Shown in pieces: positions 1 through 7,896 of a stretch of 64,000 nt of DNA. The stretch covers positions 1-64,000 of the forward strand of contig NZ_CAKZHV010000029.1 of the NCBI RefSeq assembly GCF_936927845.1. The letters run 5' to 3'. Origin of the DNA: an uncultured Sphingomonas sp. (GTDB lineage Bacteria; Pseudomonadota; Alphaproteobacteria; Sphingomonadales; Sphingomonadaceae). The translations under genes were made by a program, and so were the position numbers. Position 1 is the stretch's first letter; the number at the start of each line of letters is the position of its first letter. The notes beneath the pieces are model-generated. The model had not been told where the DNA came from, did not search any database, and saw nothing but the letters and a program-made list of their open reading frames with translations.

Positions 1-55
1 GAAGGGGGTCCCTTTTGCACGCCGATAGGGGGTCCTTTTTGGACGCCGATTGACA
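1..55. mobile_element. Terminal repeat of an IS21-type insertion sequence (element lies to the left)
   Basis: Two 24-nt direct repeats (3-26 and 27-50) differ at only two positions. Read on the minus strand each contains GGCGT, an A-rich run and GGACCCCC, and the block is preceded at the outer edge by TGTCA. Multiple inner repeats behind a TGT terminus are characteristic of IS21-family (istA/istB) element ends. No transposase is in the window, so family assignment is inferred from the end structure only. Alternative: a solo repeat left by an old element. Confidence 0.7.
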
Positions 56-132
56 CATCCGCAGCAACCGAGGTTGTCGATGCTCTGAGCCACGAAGCGG
101 CGGAGCTAGAGGCATTTCACTCCAACTACGCG

Positions 133-411
133 ATGAAGGCCCGCACAGGGGCTGCGTACGGGGTCGCGGACGCGCACTTAGAACAGGCGCTGATGGACTT
201 GCGCCTGTTGCTGAGCGAAAGCGAAGAAGAGGCTTGGCAAGCAGCACAAGATAGGTGGCGTGAGTACCGCACGGCGCTCGAAGTCTGCGCTGCGCTAGAG
301 TTTGAAGGCGGCACTCACGCCTCACTCGCTCAGATGATGGCGGGACTGAGCGAAACCGAGCGCCGCACTTTGGAAATACGCGCTCAGATAGAAGAGCGCT
401 CTTCCTGCTGA
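133..411 (+). CDS. LprI-like (DUF1311) protein, probably 5'-truncated by the adjacent IS end
   Basis: The 92 residues carry the pattern of the lysozyme-inhibitor LprI-like / DUF1311 domain: ADAHLEQAL, then AQDRWREYR, a Cys, a GG motif (EFEGGTHASL) and a final LSETERR. Family members are normally small secreted proteins, but no signal peptide is present here. The reading frame is open upstream through the IS end, and the first ATG has no Shine-Dalgarno sequence. I infer the original N-terminus was lost by insertion. The fragment may not be translated. Confidence 0.5.
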   Translation: MKARTGAAYGVADAHLEQALMDLRLLLSESEEEAWQAAQDRWREYRTALEVCAALEFEGGTHASLAQMMAGLSETERRTLEIRAQIEERSSC

Positions 412-491
412 CAAACGTGTATGATGAGCCGTCGGGGCCGCAGAAAGGGCATGCGCCGCTCTCGTGGTGCCACAGGTAAGAAAGAAGCTCT

Positions 492-568
492 TGGTCGGGG
501 CGACAGGATTCGAACCTGCGACCCCCACACCCCCAGTGTGATGCGCTACCAGGCTGCGCTACGCCCCG
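492..568 (-). tRNA. tRNA-Pro (anticodon GGG), CCA encoded
   Basis: On the minus strand the acceptor arm CGGGGCG pairs with CGCCCCG, followed by discriminator A and an encoded CCA. The anticodon stem TCACA/TGTGG closes the loop CTGGGGG, giving anticodon GGG. The TPsiC arm contains GGTTCGAATCC. Total length is 77 nt. All arms pair and no intron is seen. Confidence 0.97.
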
Positions 569-686
569 ACCGAGCGGCGGCCATTACGCGTGGGCGCGCG
601 GGGATGCAAGCGAATGTGTGGCGGTACCGTCCGAGCGGAGCGGAAGGCGAGCCATGCCGCTCTGCCCGCCCGCACGATGCCTGTCC

Positions 687-998
687 TTAGCCGCCGATCA
701 GGTTGCGCCAGTGCTGGCCGTCCCAGGCGTCGATTCTCATCGCCGAGGGCGCGTGCGCGCGCAGCGCGCGGCCGAATGCCTTTTGGTGGTCGGCCTGGCC
801 ATGCGCGGCCAGCGCCTCGGGCGACGACCAGCGCTCGGCAACGCGGACGAGATCGGGGTCGGCGGCATCGAAGGCGAAACTATATTCCTCGCAGCCGTCC
901 TCGGTCAGCACGGTCGCGACATGATCGGCGAGGAGCTTCGCGGCCTTCGCGCCCTCACCCTCGCCCAGCTTGATCGTACCCATCACCAGGATCGTCAT
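687..998 (-). CDS. Putative quinol monooxygenase (antibiotic biosynthesis monooxygenase domain)
   Basis: A 103-residue single-domain protein starting MTILVMGTIKL. It has the size and layout of the dimeric ferredoxin-like ABM/YgiN family: first strand VMGTIKLGEG, a region with EEYSFAFDAADPDLVRVAERW, then the SSPEALAAH helix. Such proteins oxidise quinols or act as cofactor-free monooxygenases in the cytoplasm; the substrate here is unknown. The start was chosen because GGAGAGG lies just upstream, although the frame is open further. It is followed on the same strand by tRNA-Pro and is divergent from yajC. Confidence 0.8.
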   Translation of the reverse strand: MTILVMGTIKLGEGEGAKAAKLLADHVATVLTEDGCEEYSFAFDAADPDLVRVAERWSSPEALAAHGQADHQKAFGRALRAHAPSAMRIDAWDGQHWRNLIGG

Positions 999-1153
999 CG
1001 GCTTGTCCTCTCCGGTTCGGCGCGTGTCCGCCGCCCTTCGCAAACGGGCATATCGGTGCGCGCCGGTTGCGCCAACCCCCGCCTGATGGTAGCGGCCGAG
1101 ACTTCCTGCGCGTGGGGCTTCCTCACGCGCACCCCCGGTTTTGCATGGAAACG

Positions 1154-1495
1154 ATGCTCATCTCCCCAGCTTACGCGCAGGCAGCCGGCGGCGCCGCATC
1201 CGCGAACGGCGCGCTCGGCGGCATTCTCGGCCTGGCGCCCCTGTTCCTTATCTTCATCGTCTTCTACTTCTTGATGATCCGGCCGCAGCAGGCGCGGGTG
1301 CGCAAGCTGCAGAACGCGGTCGCGGCGGCGAAGAAGGGTGATTCGGTCGTCACCGCGGGCGGGCTGGTCGGCAAGATCACGCGCGTCGAGGATGCCTTCG
1401 TCGAAGTCGAGATCGCGCCCAACACCCGCGTGCGCGTGGTGAAGGCGACGCTGGCGGAGATCACGCCGCTCGGCTCCAAGCCCGCCAACGACTGA
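1154..1495 (+). CDS. yajC: Preprotein translocase subunit YajC
   Basis: Auxiliary subunit of the SecDF-YajC complex that assists Sec-dependent export at the inner membrane. The 113 residues begin MLISPAYAQA, have one membrane helix (LFLIFIVFYFLMI) followed by the family signature RPQQ, and then a small cytosolic domain (GDSVVTAGGLVGKI). It is directly upstream of secD, the conserved order. The start was chosen for GGAAA just upstream and for the usual sphingomonad N-terminus; an in-frame ATG at 1145 would add three residues. A GC-rich hairpin (1108-1130) lies in the leader. Confidence 0.93.
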   Translation: MLISPAYAQAAGGAASANGALGGILGLAPLFLIFIVFYFLMIRPQQARVRKLQNAVAAAKKGDSVVTAGGLVGKITRVEDAFVEVEIAPNTRVRVVKATLAEITPLGSKPAND

Positions 1496-1510
1496 GCGGG
1501 ATACACGACG

Positions 1511-3109
1511 ATGCTCGATTTCCCGCGCTGGAAGGTCGTCTCGATCTGGGCGTTCCTGGCCGTCTTGGTCGCACTCGCGATCCCGAGCGTGGTGCCGGGA
1601 TTGAACGCGCGCCTGCCGGTCAAGATACCGACGATCAACCTGGGGCTCGATCTGGCAGGCGGCAGCTACCTCCTGCTCGAGGCCGACACCAACGACGTTG
1701 CGGCGACGCGGGTCGAGGCGATGCGCGAGCAGGTGCAGACCGAAATGCGGCGCCAGAACCCGCGGATCGAGATCGGCGACATCTCCAGCCGCGGCGGGCA
1801 ATTGTCGTTCCTGCTGCGCGACCCCACCCAGGTCGACGCCGCGCGCGAGCGGTTGCTGTCGATCACCGGCGGCGGCGCGGGCATGACCGGCCAGCGCGAG
1901 TGGGACATCCAGGTCGTCGACACTAGCCGTTTCGTGCTGACGCCGACGCAGGCGGGCCTCGCGCAGGCAGTCGACCGCGCGATGCAGGATGCGACCGAGG
2001 TCGTGCGCCGCCGCATCGACGAACTGGGCACGCGCGAACCGACGATCATCCGTCAGGGGTCGAACCGCATCGTCGTGCAGGTGCCGGGGCTGGGCAATCC
2101 GCAGGCACTGAAGGACCTGCTCGGCAAAACCGCCAAGCTCGAGTTCAAGCTGGTCGACGTCAACGCCGACCCGGCGCAGCTCGCCAAGGGGCAGGCGCCG
2201 GCGGGCAGCCAGGTGCTCCCCTATCCGAACAATCCGCAGGGCGTGCCCTTCATCGCGGTGAAGCGCTCGGCGATCATCACCGGTGACATGCTGTCGGACG
2301 CGCGGCAGGAGTTCGACCAGCAGACCAACGCGCCGCAGGTGTCGATCACCTTTGACGCGCAGGGCGGCCGCCGGTTCGCGCGCACGACGCAGGAGAACGT
2401 GAACAAGCCGTTCGCGATCATCCTCGACAACAGCGTCATCTCCGCGCCGAACATCAACGAGCCAATCCTGGGCGGGCGCGCCGCGATCAACGGCGGGTTC
2501 ACGACCGAGAGCGCCAACGCGCTCGCGATTGCGCTGCGCTCGGGCAAGCTGCCGGTCGCGTTGAAGGTGGTCGAGGAATCGACCGTCGGCCCCGATCTGG
2601 GCAAGGATTCGATCCGTGCGGGCATCATCGCTTCCGCGGTCGCGGTCGCGCTGGTGGTCGCGTTCATGCTGGTGACCTACGGCCGTTTCGGCGCGTATGC
2701 GAACCTCGCGGTCGTCATCAACGTGTTCGTCATCCTGGGCGTGCTGGCGCTGATCGGGGGCACGCTGACGCTGCCGGGCATTGCGGGCTTCGTGCTGACG
2801 ATCGGCACCGCGGTCGACGCCAACGTGTTGATCAACGAGCGCATCCGCGAGGAATTCCACCGCGGGCGCAGCGTCGTGCAGTCGATCGAGCTCGGCTACA
2901 AGGAAGCGAGCCGGACGATCTTCGAGGCGAACGTGACCCACGCGATCTCGGGCATCATCATGTTCCTGCTGGGCTCGGGCCCGGTGAAGGGGTTCGCGGT
3001 GGTGCTGCTGATCGGCATCGCGACCAGCGTGTTCACCGCCGTCACCTTTACCCGCATGCTTGTCGCCGGTTGGGTGCGCCGCACCAAGCCCAAGACGATC
3101 AACATTTGA
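1511..3109 (+). CDS. secD: Protein translocase subunit SecD
   Basis: Inner-membrane RND-type component of SecDF, which uses the proton gradient to pull preproteins into the periplasm. The 532 residues show an N-terminal membrane helix (9-25), the D1 signature INLGLDLAGGSYLLLE (42-57), a large periplasmic domain, and a C-terminal cluster of membrane helices. The family motif GTAVDANVLINERIREE, with its conserved Asp, is present near residue 437. Length and order (yajC-secD-secF, 15 and 13 nt gaps) are normal for alphaproteobacteria. Confidence 0.97.
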   Translation: MLDFPRWKVVSIWAFLAVLVALAIPSVVPGLNARLPVKIPTINLGLDLAGGSYLLLEADTNDVAATRVEAMREQVQTEMRRQNPRIEIGDISSRGGQLSFLLRDPTQVDAARERLLSITGGGAGMTGQREWDIQVVDTSRFVLTPTQAGLAQAVDRAMQDATEVVRRRIDELGTREPTIIRQGSNRIVVQVPGLGNPQALKDLLGKTAKLEFKLVDVNADPAQLAKGQAPAGSQVLPYPNNPQGVPFIAVKRSAIITGDMLSDARQEFDQQTNAPQVSITFDAQGGRRFARTTQENVNKPFAIILDNSVISAPNINEPILGGRAAINGGFTTESANALAIALRSGKLPVALKVVEESTVGPDLGKDSIRAGIIASAVAVALVVAFMLVTYGRFGAYANLAVVINVFVILGVLALIGGTLTLPGIAGFVLTIGTAVDANVLINERIREEFHRGRSVVQSIELGYKEASRTIFEANVTHAISGIIMFLLGSGPVKGFAVVLLIGIATSVFTAVTFTRMLVAGWVRRTKPKTINI

Positions 3110-3122
3110 GCCGGGCGGACCC

Positions 3123-4097
3123 ATGAAACTCCTCAAGCTCGTCCCCGACAATACCAACATCGATTTCGTGCGGCTGCGCGGGATCGCCTTCGGGCTGACG
3201 CTGCTGCTCAGCGTGATCGCGGTCGGGCTGACCGCGTACAAGGGGCTGAACTTCGGCGTCGATTTCGAAGGCGGCCTGATGATCGAGGAGCGGTTCGCGA
3301 CACAACCGCCGATCGACCAGGTCCGCAGCGTCATCGAGCAGCAGAACGTCGGTGATGCCAACATCCAGCCGATCGGCGACGGCACCACGCTGTCGATCCG
3401 CCTGCCCGTCCAGTCGGGCGGCGACGAGGGCGCGACCAATGCCGCGGTGAAGAAGGTCGAGGCCGCGCTCGCCGCCAAGTTCCCGGGCGCGACGTTCCTG
3501 CGTTACTCGACCGTGTCGGGCAAGGTATCGGGCGAGCTGGTGCGCAACGGCGCGATCGCGATCGTGCTCGCGATCCTGGGCATCGGCCTGTTCGCGATCT
3601 TCCGCTTCGAATGGCAGTTCGGCGTGTCGACGATCGTCGCGATCGTCCACGACCTGCTGATGACGCTCGGCTTCTTCGCGCTGACGCAGTTCGAGTTCGA
3701 CCTGAACATCGTCGCGGCGGTGCTGACCATCATCGGCTACTCGATCAACGACAAGATCGTGATCGACGACCGCATCCGCGAGAACATGCGCCGTTATCGC
3801 AAGATGGAAATGCGCGAGATCATCAACCTGTCGGTCAACGAGACGCTGCCGCGCACCGTCATGACTTCGGTGACGATCCTGCTTGCGCTGGGCGCGCTGC
3901 TGTTCCTCGGCGGGCACGTGCTGCGCGGGTTCACCGCGGCGATGATCCTGGGCATCTTCGTCGGCACCTATTCGTCGATCTACGTGTCGTCGTCGCTGCT
4001 GATCTCGCTCGGCCTGCGCGCCGAGCCCGAGGGCGGCGCAGCACGGCCGGGACGTGGCGGCATGGAGAATGCCGAGCGCGTCGGCCCGCGCAACTGA
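3123..4097 (+). CDS. secF: Protein translocase subunit SecF
   Basis: Partner of SecD. The 324 residues begin MKLLKLVPDNTNIDF, followed by a first membrane helix, the periplasmic motif LNFGVDFEGGLMI and the C-terminal helix bundle with GYSINDKIVIDDRIRENMRR, the SecF counterpart of the SecD proton-path motif. The start is set by GAGCCGGGCGG upstream and by family alignment. It lies 13 nt after secD, so co-translation with it is likely. The C-terminal tail after the last helix is Gly/Arg-rich and probably disordered. Confidence 0.97.
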   Translation: MKLLKLVPDNTNIDFVRLRGIAFGLTLLLSVIAVGLTAYKGLNFGVDFEGGLMIEERFATQPPIDQVRSVIEQQNVGDANIQPIGDGTTLSIRLPVQSGGDEGATNAAVKKVEAALAAKFPGATFLRYSTVSGKVSGELVRNGAIAIVLAILGIGLFAIFRFEWQFGVSTIVAIVHDLLMTLGFFALTQFEFDLNIVAAVLTIIGYSINDKIVIDDRIRENMRRYRKMEMREIINLSVNETLPRTVMTSVTILLALGALLFLGGHVLRGFTAAMILGIFVGTYSSIYVSSSLLISLGLRAEPEGGAARPGRGGMENAERVGPRN

Positions 4098-4116
4098 CGC
4101 TGGCGGGTAGCGGGCG

Positions 4117-4509
4117 ATGGTGACGCGGGGCGGCGGATCGATGCGAATGGACCGCGCCGGCGCGGCGGGTCCGCTGATCCGCGCGATGGGGCCGAACGGC
4201 TTTCGTGTCGACGAGAACGTGTACACCGCGCTGACGCTGACCCCGACGCGCGCCGACGGCTGGTCGCCGCCGCCATTGGCCGAGCTGACCGAGGGTGATC
4301 TCTCCGCAATCCTGGCGGGCACGCCCGAGTTCGTGCTGCTCGGCACCGGCGCGAACCTGGCGCGGCCGCCGCGAGCGCTGATCGCCGCGCTGGAGGCGCG
4401 CGGGATCGGAGTCGAGCCGATGGACAGCCGCGCCGCCGCGCGCGCCTGGGGCGTGCTGCGTGCCGAGGACCGACAGGTGGTGGCGGCGCTCTACCCGATC
4501 GACGCGTGA
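4117..4509 (+). CDS. Mth938-like domain-containing protein (DUF498)
   Basis: A 130-residue protein with the features of the Mth938/DUF498 family: IRAMGPNGFRVDENVY near the N-terminus, central PEFVLLGTGANLARPP, then a helix ending GIGVEPMDSRAAARAWGVLRAEDRQVVAALYPI. The human relative NDUFAF3 is a complex I assembly factor; the bacterial role is undefined, but the gene commonly follows secF in alphaproteobacteria. It lies 19 nt after secF, probably in the same transcript. A later ATG (4141) is an alternative start. Confidence 0.85.
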   Translation: MVTRGGGSMRMDRAGAAGPLIRAMGPNGFRVDENVYTALTLTPTRADGWSPPPLAELTEGDLSAILAGTPEFVLLGTGANLARPPRALIAALEARGIGVEPMDSRAAARAWGVLRAEDRQVVAALYPIDA

Positions 4510-4513
4510 GCCG

Positions 4514-4529
4514 CCGCCGCTCGCGGCGG
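4514..4529 (+). terminator. GC-rich stem-loop after the sec operon
   Basis: CCGCCG-CTCG-CGGCGG begins a few bases after the stop codon of the Mth938-like gene. There is no T-run, so it may be a weak or Rho-assisted 3' end rather than a full intrinsic terminator. Confidence 0.4.
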
Positions 4530-4614
4530 GTATGGGACAGACGCGGGTAATTGTGGCACGATCGGGGCGCGCTCGAACGTTTCTACGGTCGCGTCGACCC
4601 GAGCCGCTCGTTGA

Positions 4615-5790
4615 TCAGACCCGTCGATGATCGGCGATCAGCCGCGATAGATGGTCGTAGAGTGCCTCGGTGTTGGCGGCCCAGGTAAACCGCTCGGCAT
4701 GACGCCGGACTGCTGACGGTGCGGGCGGGTCGGCGAGCAGGCTGCGCAGCACCTCCGCGAACCCCGTCGGGGTGCGCGCGACGATCCGACCTGCCGCCCT
4801 GTTAGTCACCACCTCGCGTGCGCCGCCGGCGTTGGGGATGACGATCGGCGTCCCGCAGGCGAGCGACTCGATCCAGGCATTGGCGAGCCCTTCCGACGAC
4901 GAGGCGAGCGCGGTCGCATCGGCAGCGGCGAGCCAGCGCGGCAGATCGGCGTGCGGCACGCTGCCGAGCAGGCGGACGCGTTCGCCCAGGCCGCGCTCGG
5001 CCACCAGCCGCTCGAGCCGCGCGCGCTCCGGCCCCTCCCCCGCGATCGCGAGCGTGACGCCGGGCAGGTCGGCCAGCGCGTCGATTACGATGTGGTGCCC
5101 CTTGCGCGGGATCAACGCGCCGACCGACACGACCAACGCCTGAGAAACGCCGAGATCGCGTTTCGCCGCGTCGCGGTCGGCAGGTGCGAAACGGTCGAGG
5201 TCGACGCCGGTATGATGAACGCGAATGCGCGGCGCGGGCAAGCCCAGCGCCACCATGTCGTCGCGCATCGCCGCGCTGACCGCGAGCAGACCGTCCGCCT
5301 GCTGCCCGGCGCGCCGCACCAGGGCAGCAGTCGCAGAGGCGCGGCCCCAATGGTGGATGTCGGCACCGCGCGCCTTGATCGAGACGGGCACGCCGTAGCG
5401 CCGCCCGAGCGCGACTGCAGCGGGGCCGTCGGGAAAGAAGAAGCTCGCGTCGATCACCTCGAATGCGAAGTCGTCGCGGATGCGATCAAGAATTGGACGC
5501 AGCGCGCGCGCGAGGGCCGCGGCGTGGAAGCGGCCCGCGGTCGCCGGCACGGCGACGAAGCGCGGTCGTTCGACCGGCAACCCGCGCCAGATCTCACGCC
5601 GCGGTAAAGCGGCGAGTGCACGGTAGTGCGGGTGGCGCGACAGCGGCCACGGCGGCAGGCCGACCGGTGCGACGACGCGCAGGTCCACCGCCGGGTGCGC
5701 GGCGAGCCCGAGGGTCTGGCGTTCCACGAACACGCCGAAATTGGGTCGGGTCGCATCGGGGAACAGGGTGGAGAGCGTGAGGACGCGCAT
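4615..5790 (-). CDS. GT4-family glycosyltransferase
   Basis: A 391-residue GT-B fold enzyme that transfers a sugar from a nucleotide-sugar donor; the acceptor is unknown, probably a surface polysaccharide or lipid. The N-terminal acceptor half starts MRVLTLSTLFPDATRPNFGVFVERQ. The C-terminal donor half starts at VVSVGALIPRKGHHIVIDAL and contains the retaining-enzyme E-x7-E motif in SSSEGLANAWIESLACGTP. There is no membrane segment. It stands alone, without a recognisable exopolysaccharide cluster around it. Confidence 0.9.
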   Translation of the reverse strand: MRVLTLSTLFPDATRPNFGVFVERQTLGLAAHPAVDLRVVAPVGLPPWPLSRHPHYRALAALPRREIWRGLPVERPRFVAVPATAGRFHAAALARALRPILDRIRDDFAFEVIDASFFFPDGPAAVALGRRYGVPVSIKARGADIHHWGRASATAALVRRAGQQADGLLAVSAAMRDDMVALGLPAPRIRVHHTGVDLDRFAPADRDAAKRDLGVSQALVVSVGALIPRKGHHIVIDALADLPGVTLAIAGEGPERARLERLVAERGLGERVRLLGSVPHADLPRWLAAADATALASSSEGLANAWIESLACGTPIVIPNAGGAREVVTNRAAGRIVARTPTGFAEVLRSLLADPPAPSAVRRHAERFTWAANTEALYDHLSRLIADHRRV

Positions 5791-6080
5791 GAGGGCTCGT
5801 CTAGCGCGGGCGGGTTAACACGGCGGTATTGGCGCGGTGGTCGGGCGTCAGACGCCGTTGCGGCAACGACGATGCCGAAGAGTGCATCAGTCCTGAATGT
5901 TGGAATGGGCCGCGGTAATGGCGAAGGTCAAGGCGTTGATCTGAGATGCGATTTCACACGATCTGGTGAGAACAAAGTCGTTCGCGGGTCAGGCCTACCC
6001 ACCGCGAGCTTTTGCCGGGGACGAAGGTCGACTCTGGATCGTCCGGCTCATCAACACGGCCATCACCCGACCGTGAACGC
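5791..6080. other. Intergenic region without a recognised gene
   Basis: This stretch between the divergently oriented glycosyltransferase start and the 3' end of the SWFGD gene shows no convincing reading frame or RNA. Apart from a terminator just to its right I see only a GAAC-N6-GTTC inverted repeat at 5970-5983, which is not a LexA site by spacing. Confidence 0.5.
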
Positions 6081-6108
6081 GAAAGGCCCGGACGTTTCCG
6101 CCCGGGCC
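6081..6108 (-). terminator. Intrinsic terminator of the SWFGD/DUF2171 gene
   Basis: On the minus strand, about 20 nt after the stop codon, GGCCCGG and CCGGGCC form a 7-bp GC stem with a 10-nt loop, followed by TTTCGCG. Position and shape fit a terminator for the gene to its right. Confidence 0.7.
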
Positions 6109-6130
6109 CTCGGTTACAGCATCGATGCGC

Positions 6131-7579
6131 TTACTTGTTCTGGTAAGTGCCCGAGAAGCTGCTGTTCAGGTTGGTGTCGGTGCTGCTCGAGGCCGAGGTT
6201 GACGACGCGCTGGTGCCGGTCGTGCCGGTGCTGCCCGTTGACGAACCCAGCGTCGATGAGCCCTGCCCACCCATGGTCTGGCCCGACGTGCTCTCACCGC
6301 TGCCGTAGCCGGTCGCGGACGACGATTGCGAGCGCTGGCCGGTGCGGTCGCTGGTGCGATCACCGTAGCCGAACATCGCCTGCTTGTTCTCTTCGTCGCG
6401 CCACTGCTTCTTGGCCTCGTCCGCGGTCTTGGACAGTGTCACCTTCTTGTCCTCGACCGACTGGATCCAGCTCGACGGGATCGAGTGGTGCTGGCCGCCC
6501 GCATCGACGTCGTTCTTGGTCAGCAGGATGCGGTCACCGCGCACTTTGTCGACGGTGCCGACGTGACTGCCGTCCGAGCCGACGACTTCGGCATGTTCCT
6601 TCACCTTGTCGAGCGAATCGCGCTGCGTCTGGCGGTTGGTGCGCCACGAGCTGAATTCGTTCTGGAACTTGGTGCGGTTCTCGCTGCGATACTCATCATA
6701 ATCGCGGTCGAGCGCCGCGATCTGGCCCGAACGCCAGTGATGATAGTCCGAGTCGCGATCGCTCGATCCGCGCTGGTTGTACTCGCGCTCGTCGTAGCGG
6801 TTGTCCATCTCGCGGCGACGCTCGGCGTCCTCGTCACCGAACCACGAGCGGACCTCGTCGCCGGCGCGCGCGAAGAAGCCGCGGTCCTGATAATCATAGC
6901 CCTGCGGCGCGCGGCCGTAATTGCCACCACGCTGCGAGTCGCCGCGGTCGTTGCCGCCGTAGCGGTTCTGCTCGTCGCGGCCGTAGCTGCGGCTGCGATT
7001 GTCGTCGTCCCAGTGCTTGCGATCGCCCACGTCGACAAAACGGCGTCCGTCCGAGCCGTAGCTGCCATGATAGTCGCTGCTGGCCGAACCATATTGGTTC
7101 GACTGGCCGTAGTCCGAGCGGCCGTACTGGCTCGATTGGCCGTACTGGCCCGACTGGCCGTACTGATTGGACCGGCCGTAATCCGATTGGCCGTAGTTCG
7201 AACGCCCGCTGTTCGAGCGGCCATAGTCCGACCCGCCGTAGTTCGAGCTGCCGTAGCTGGAGCGGCCATAGTCCGAACGGCCATCGCGTTCGTCGCGGTC
7301 GCGATTATAGTCGCGCGCGTAACCGGCGTTGCCGTATTCGCGCTGGCCGTACGAGCTCGACCCGTACGAACCCGAGCCATAACGGTCGTTGTTGCCGCGA
7401 TCGTTCCGGTCGTTCCGGTCGTCGTCACGGCCCAACATGCCGGCCGACTGATAGTCGCGCGCGCTCGAATAGCTGTGCTGGCGACCCGAGCCATAGTCAC
7501 GGCCATAGTCCTGCGTTTCGTCGCGATTGTAATAATCGCCCTGCGGGTTGGTGCCGCGCGGGTAACGTTCGTAGCCCAT
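6131..7579 (-). CDS. SWFGD + DUF2171 (PRC-barrel-like) protein with long Tyr/Gly/Ser/Asn low-complexity region
   Basis: A 482-residue protein starting MGYERYPRGT behind a perfect AAGGAGG. Residues 65-175 are a prion-like tract built from units such as DYGRSN, QYGQSS and NQYGQS. Residues 230-256 match the SWFGD motif (GFFARAGDEVRSWFGDEDAERRR). Residues 278-320 carry a YHHWRSGQIAALDRDYDEY...SSWRTNR block. Residues 325-393 look like DUF2171, a PRC-barrel relative (EVVGSDGSHVGTVDKV...ILLTKND). The tail is Ser/Thr/Gly-rich. There is no signal peptide or membrane segment. Such proteins in sphingomonads are stress-associated by genomic context only; the function is unknown. A weak EcfG-like promoter (7637-7662) lies upstream. 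Confidence 0.85.
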   Translation of the reverse strand: MGYERYPRGTNPQGDYYNRDETQDYGRDYGSGRQHSYSSARDYQSAGMLGRDDDRNDRNDRGNNDRYGSGSYGSSSYGQREYGNAGYARDYNRDRDERDGRSDYGRSSYGSSNYGGSDYGRSNSGRSNYGQSDYGRSNQYGQSGQYGQSSQYGRSDYGQSNQYGSASSDYHGSYGSDGRRFVDVGDRKHWDDDNRSRSYGRDEQNRYGGNDRGDSQRGGNYGRAPQGYDYQDRGFFARAGDEVRSWFGDEDAERRREMDNRYDEREYNQRGSSDRDSDYHHWRSGQIAALDRDYDEYRSENRTKFQNEFSSWRTNRQTQRDSLDKVKEHAEVVGSDGSHVGTVDKVRGDRILLTKNDVDAGGQHHSIPSSWIQSVEDKKVTLSKTADEAKKQWRDEENKQAMFGYGDRTSDRTGQRSQSSSATGYGSGESTSGQTMGGQGSSTLGSSTGSTGTTGTSASSTSASSSTDTNLNSSFSGTYQNK

Positions 7580-7636
7580 TAGGTCCTCCTTGCTGGACAG
7601 CAACGCGCCGGTTGTCTGCGTCGTATGCAAGGGCAG

Positions 7637-7662
7637 AAAGTCTCGGATCGGAGCTTCGTTCC
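7637..7662 (-). promoter_or_regulatory. Candidate EcfG-type stress promoter (imperfect)
   Basis: On the minus strand GGAAC is followed after 17 nt by CTTT, one mismatch from the GGAAC-N16/17-CGTT consensus. It lies about 60 nt upstream of the SWFGD gene start. Weaker than the other three such sites in this window. Confidence 0.35.
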
Positions 7663-7708
7663 TGCCGTTTCGGCCACGTAACGGGCACTCGTCGCATGCC
7701 GCGCTCGT

Positions 7709-7722
7709 TTGATCCACATCAA
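7709..7722. promoter_or_regulatory. FNR/FixK-type binding palindrome
   Basis: TTGATCCACATCAA is an exact match to the FNR/FixK consensus TTGAT-N4-ATCAA. Its centre is about 137 nt from the SWFGD start and about 181 nt from the Nudix start, so either direction is possible. Whether it controls oxygen response is inference. Confidence 0.5.
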
Positions 7723-7896
7723 GAATGCTTATTGACCGAGGTTAGCGGGGCGTCGGGTGCTCACACGCCCTTGCGCACGGCGCGGCATCCCCCGATGTTG
7801 CGCAGTGGAAGGAGCGTGCATGATCGTCGCAGGGCTGCGGACACCGACAGGCGGTTACATCCGTCCATCACGCCGTCTGTGCGACGAGGCGCGACG

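Larger units (their letters stand above)
7580..7896. other. Divergent intergenic region between the SWFGD gene and the Nudix gene
   Basis: No supported gene. It holds the Shine-Dalgarno and candidate stress promoter of the left gene and a perfect FNR/FixK-type palindrome (7709-7722). I see no convincing sigma-70 promoter for the Nudix operon. Confidence 0.5.

Noticed and set aside
995..3478. Very long minus-strand open frame opposite secD
   Set aside because: It lies antisense to a clearly conserved gene, is rich in His/Arg/Asp, and has no motifs. In this GC-rich DNA frames opposite real genes are often open.
5970..5983. LexA box candidate GAAC-N6-GTTC
   Set aside because: The alphaproteobacterial LexA box is a direct GTTC-N7-GTTC repeat; this is an inverted repeat with different spacing and no SOS gene nearby.
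6900..7400. Repeat tract that could be a CRISPR array
   Set aside because: The repeats are short, imperfect, in-frame codon repeats encoding Tyr/Gly/Ser units, with no spacer structure.
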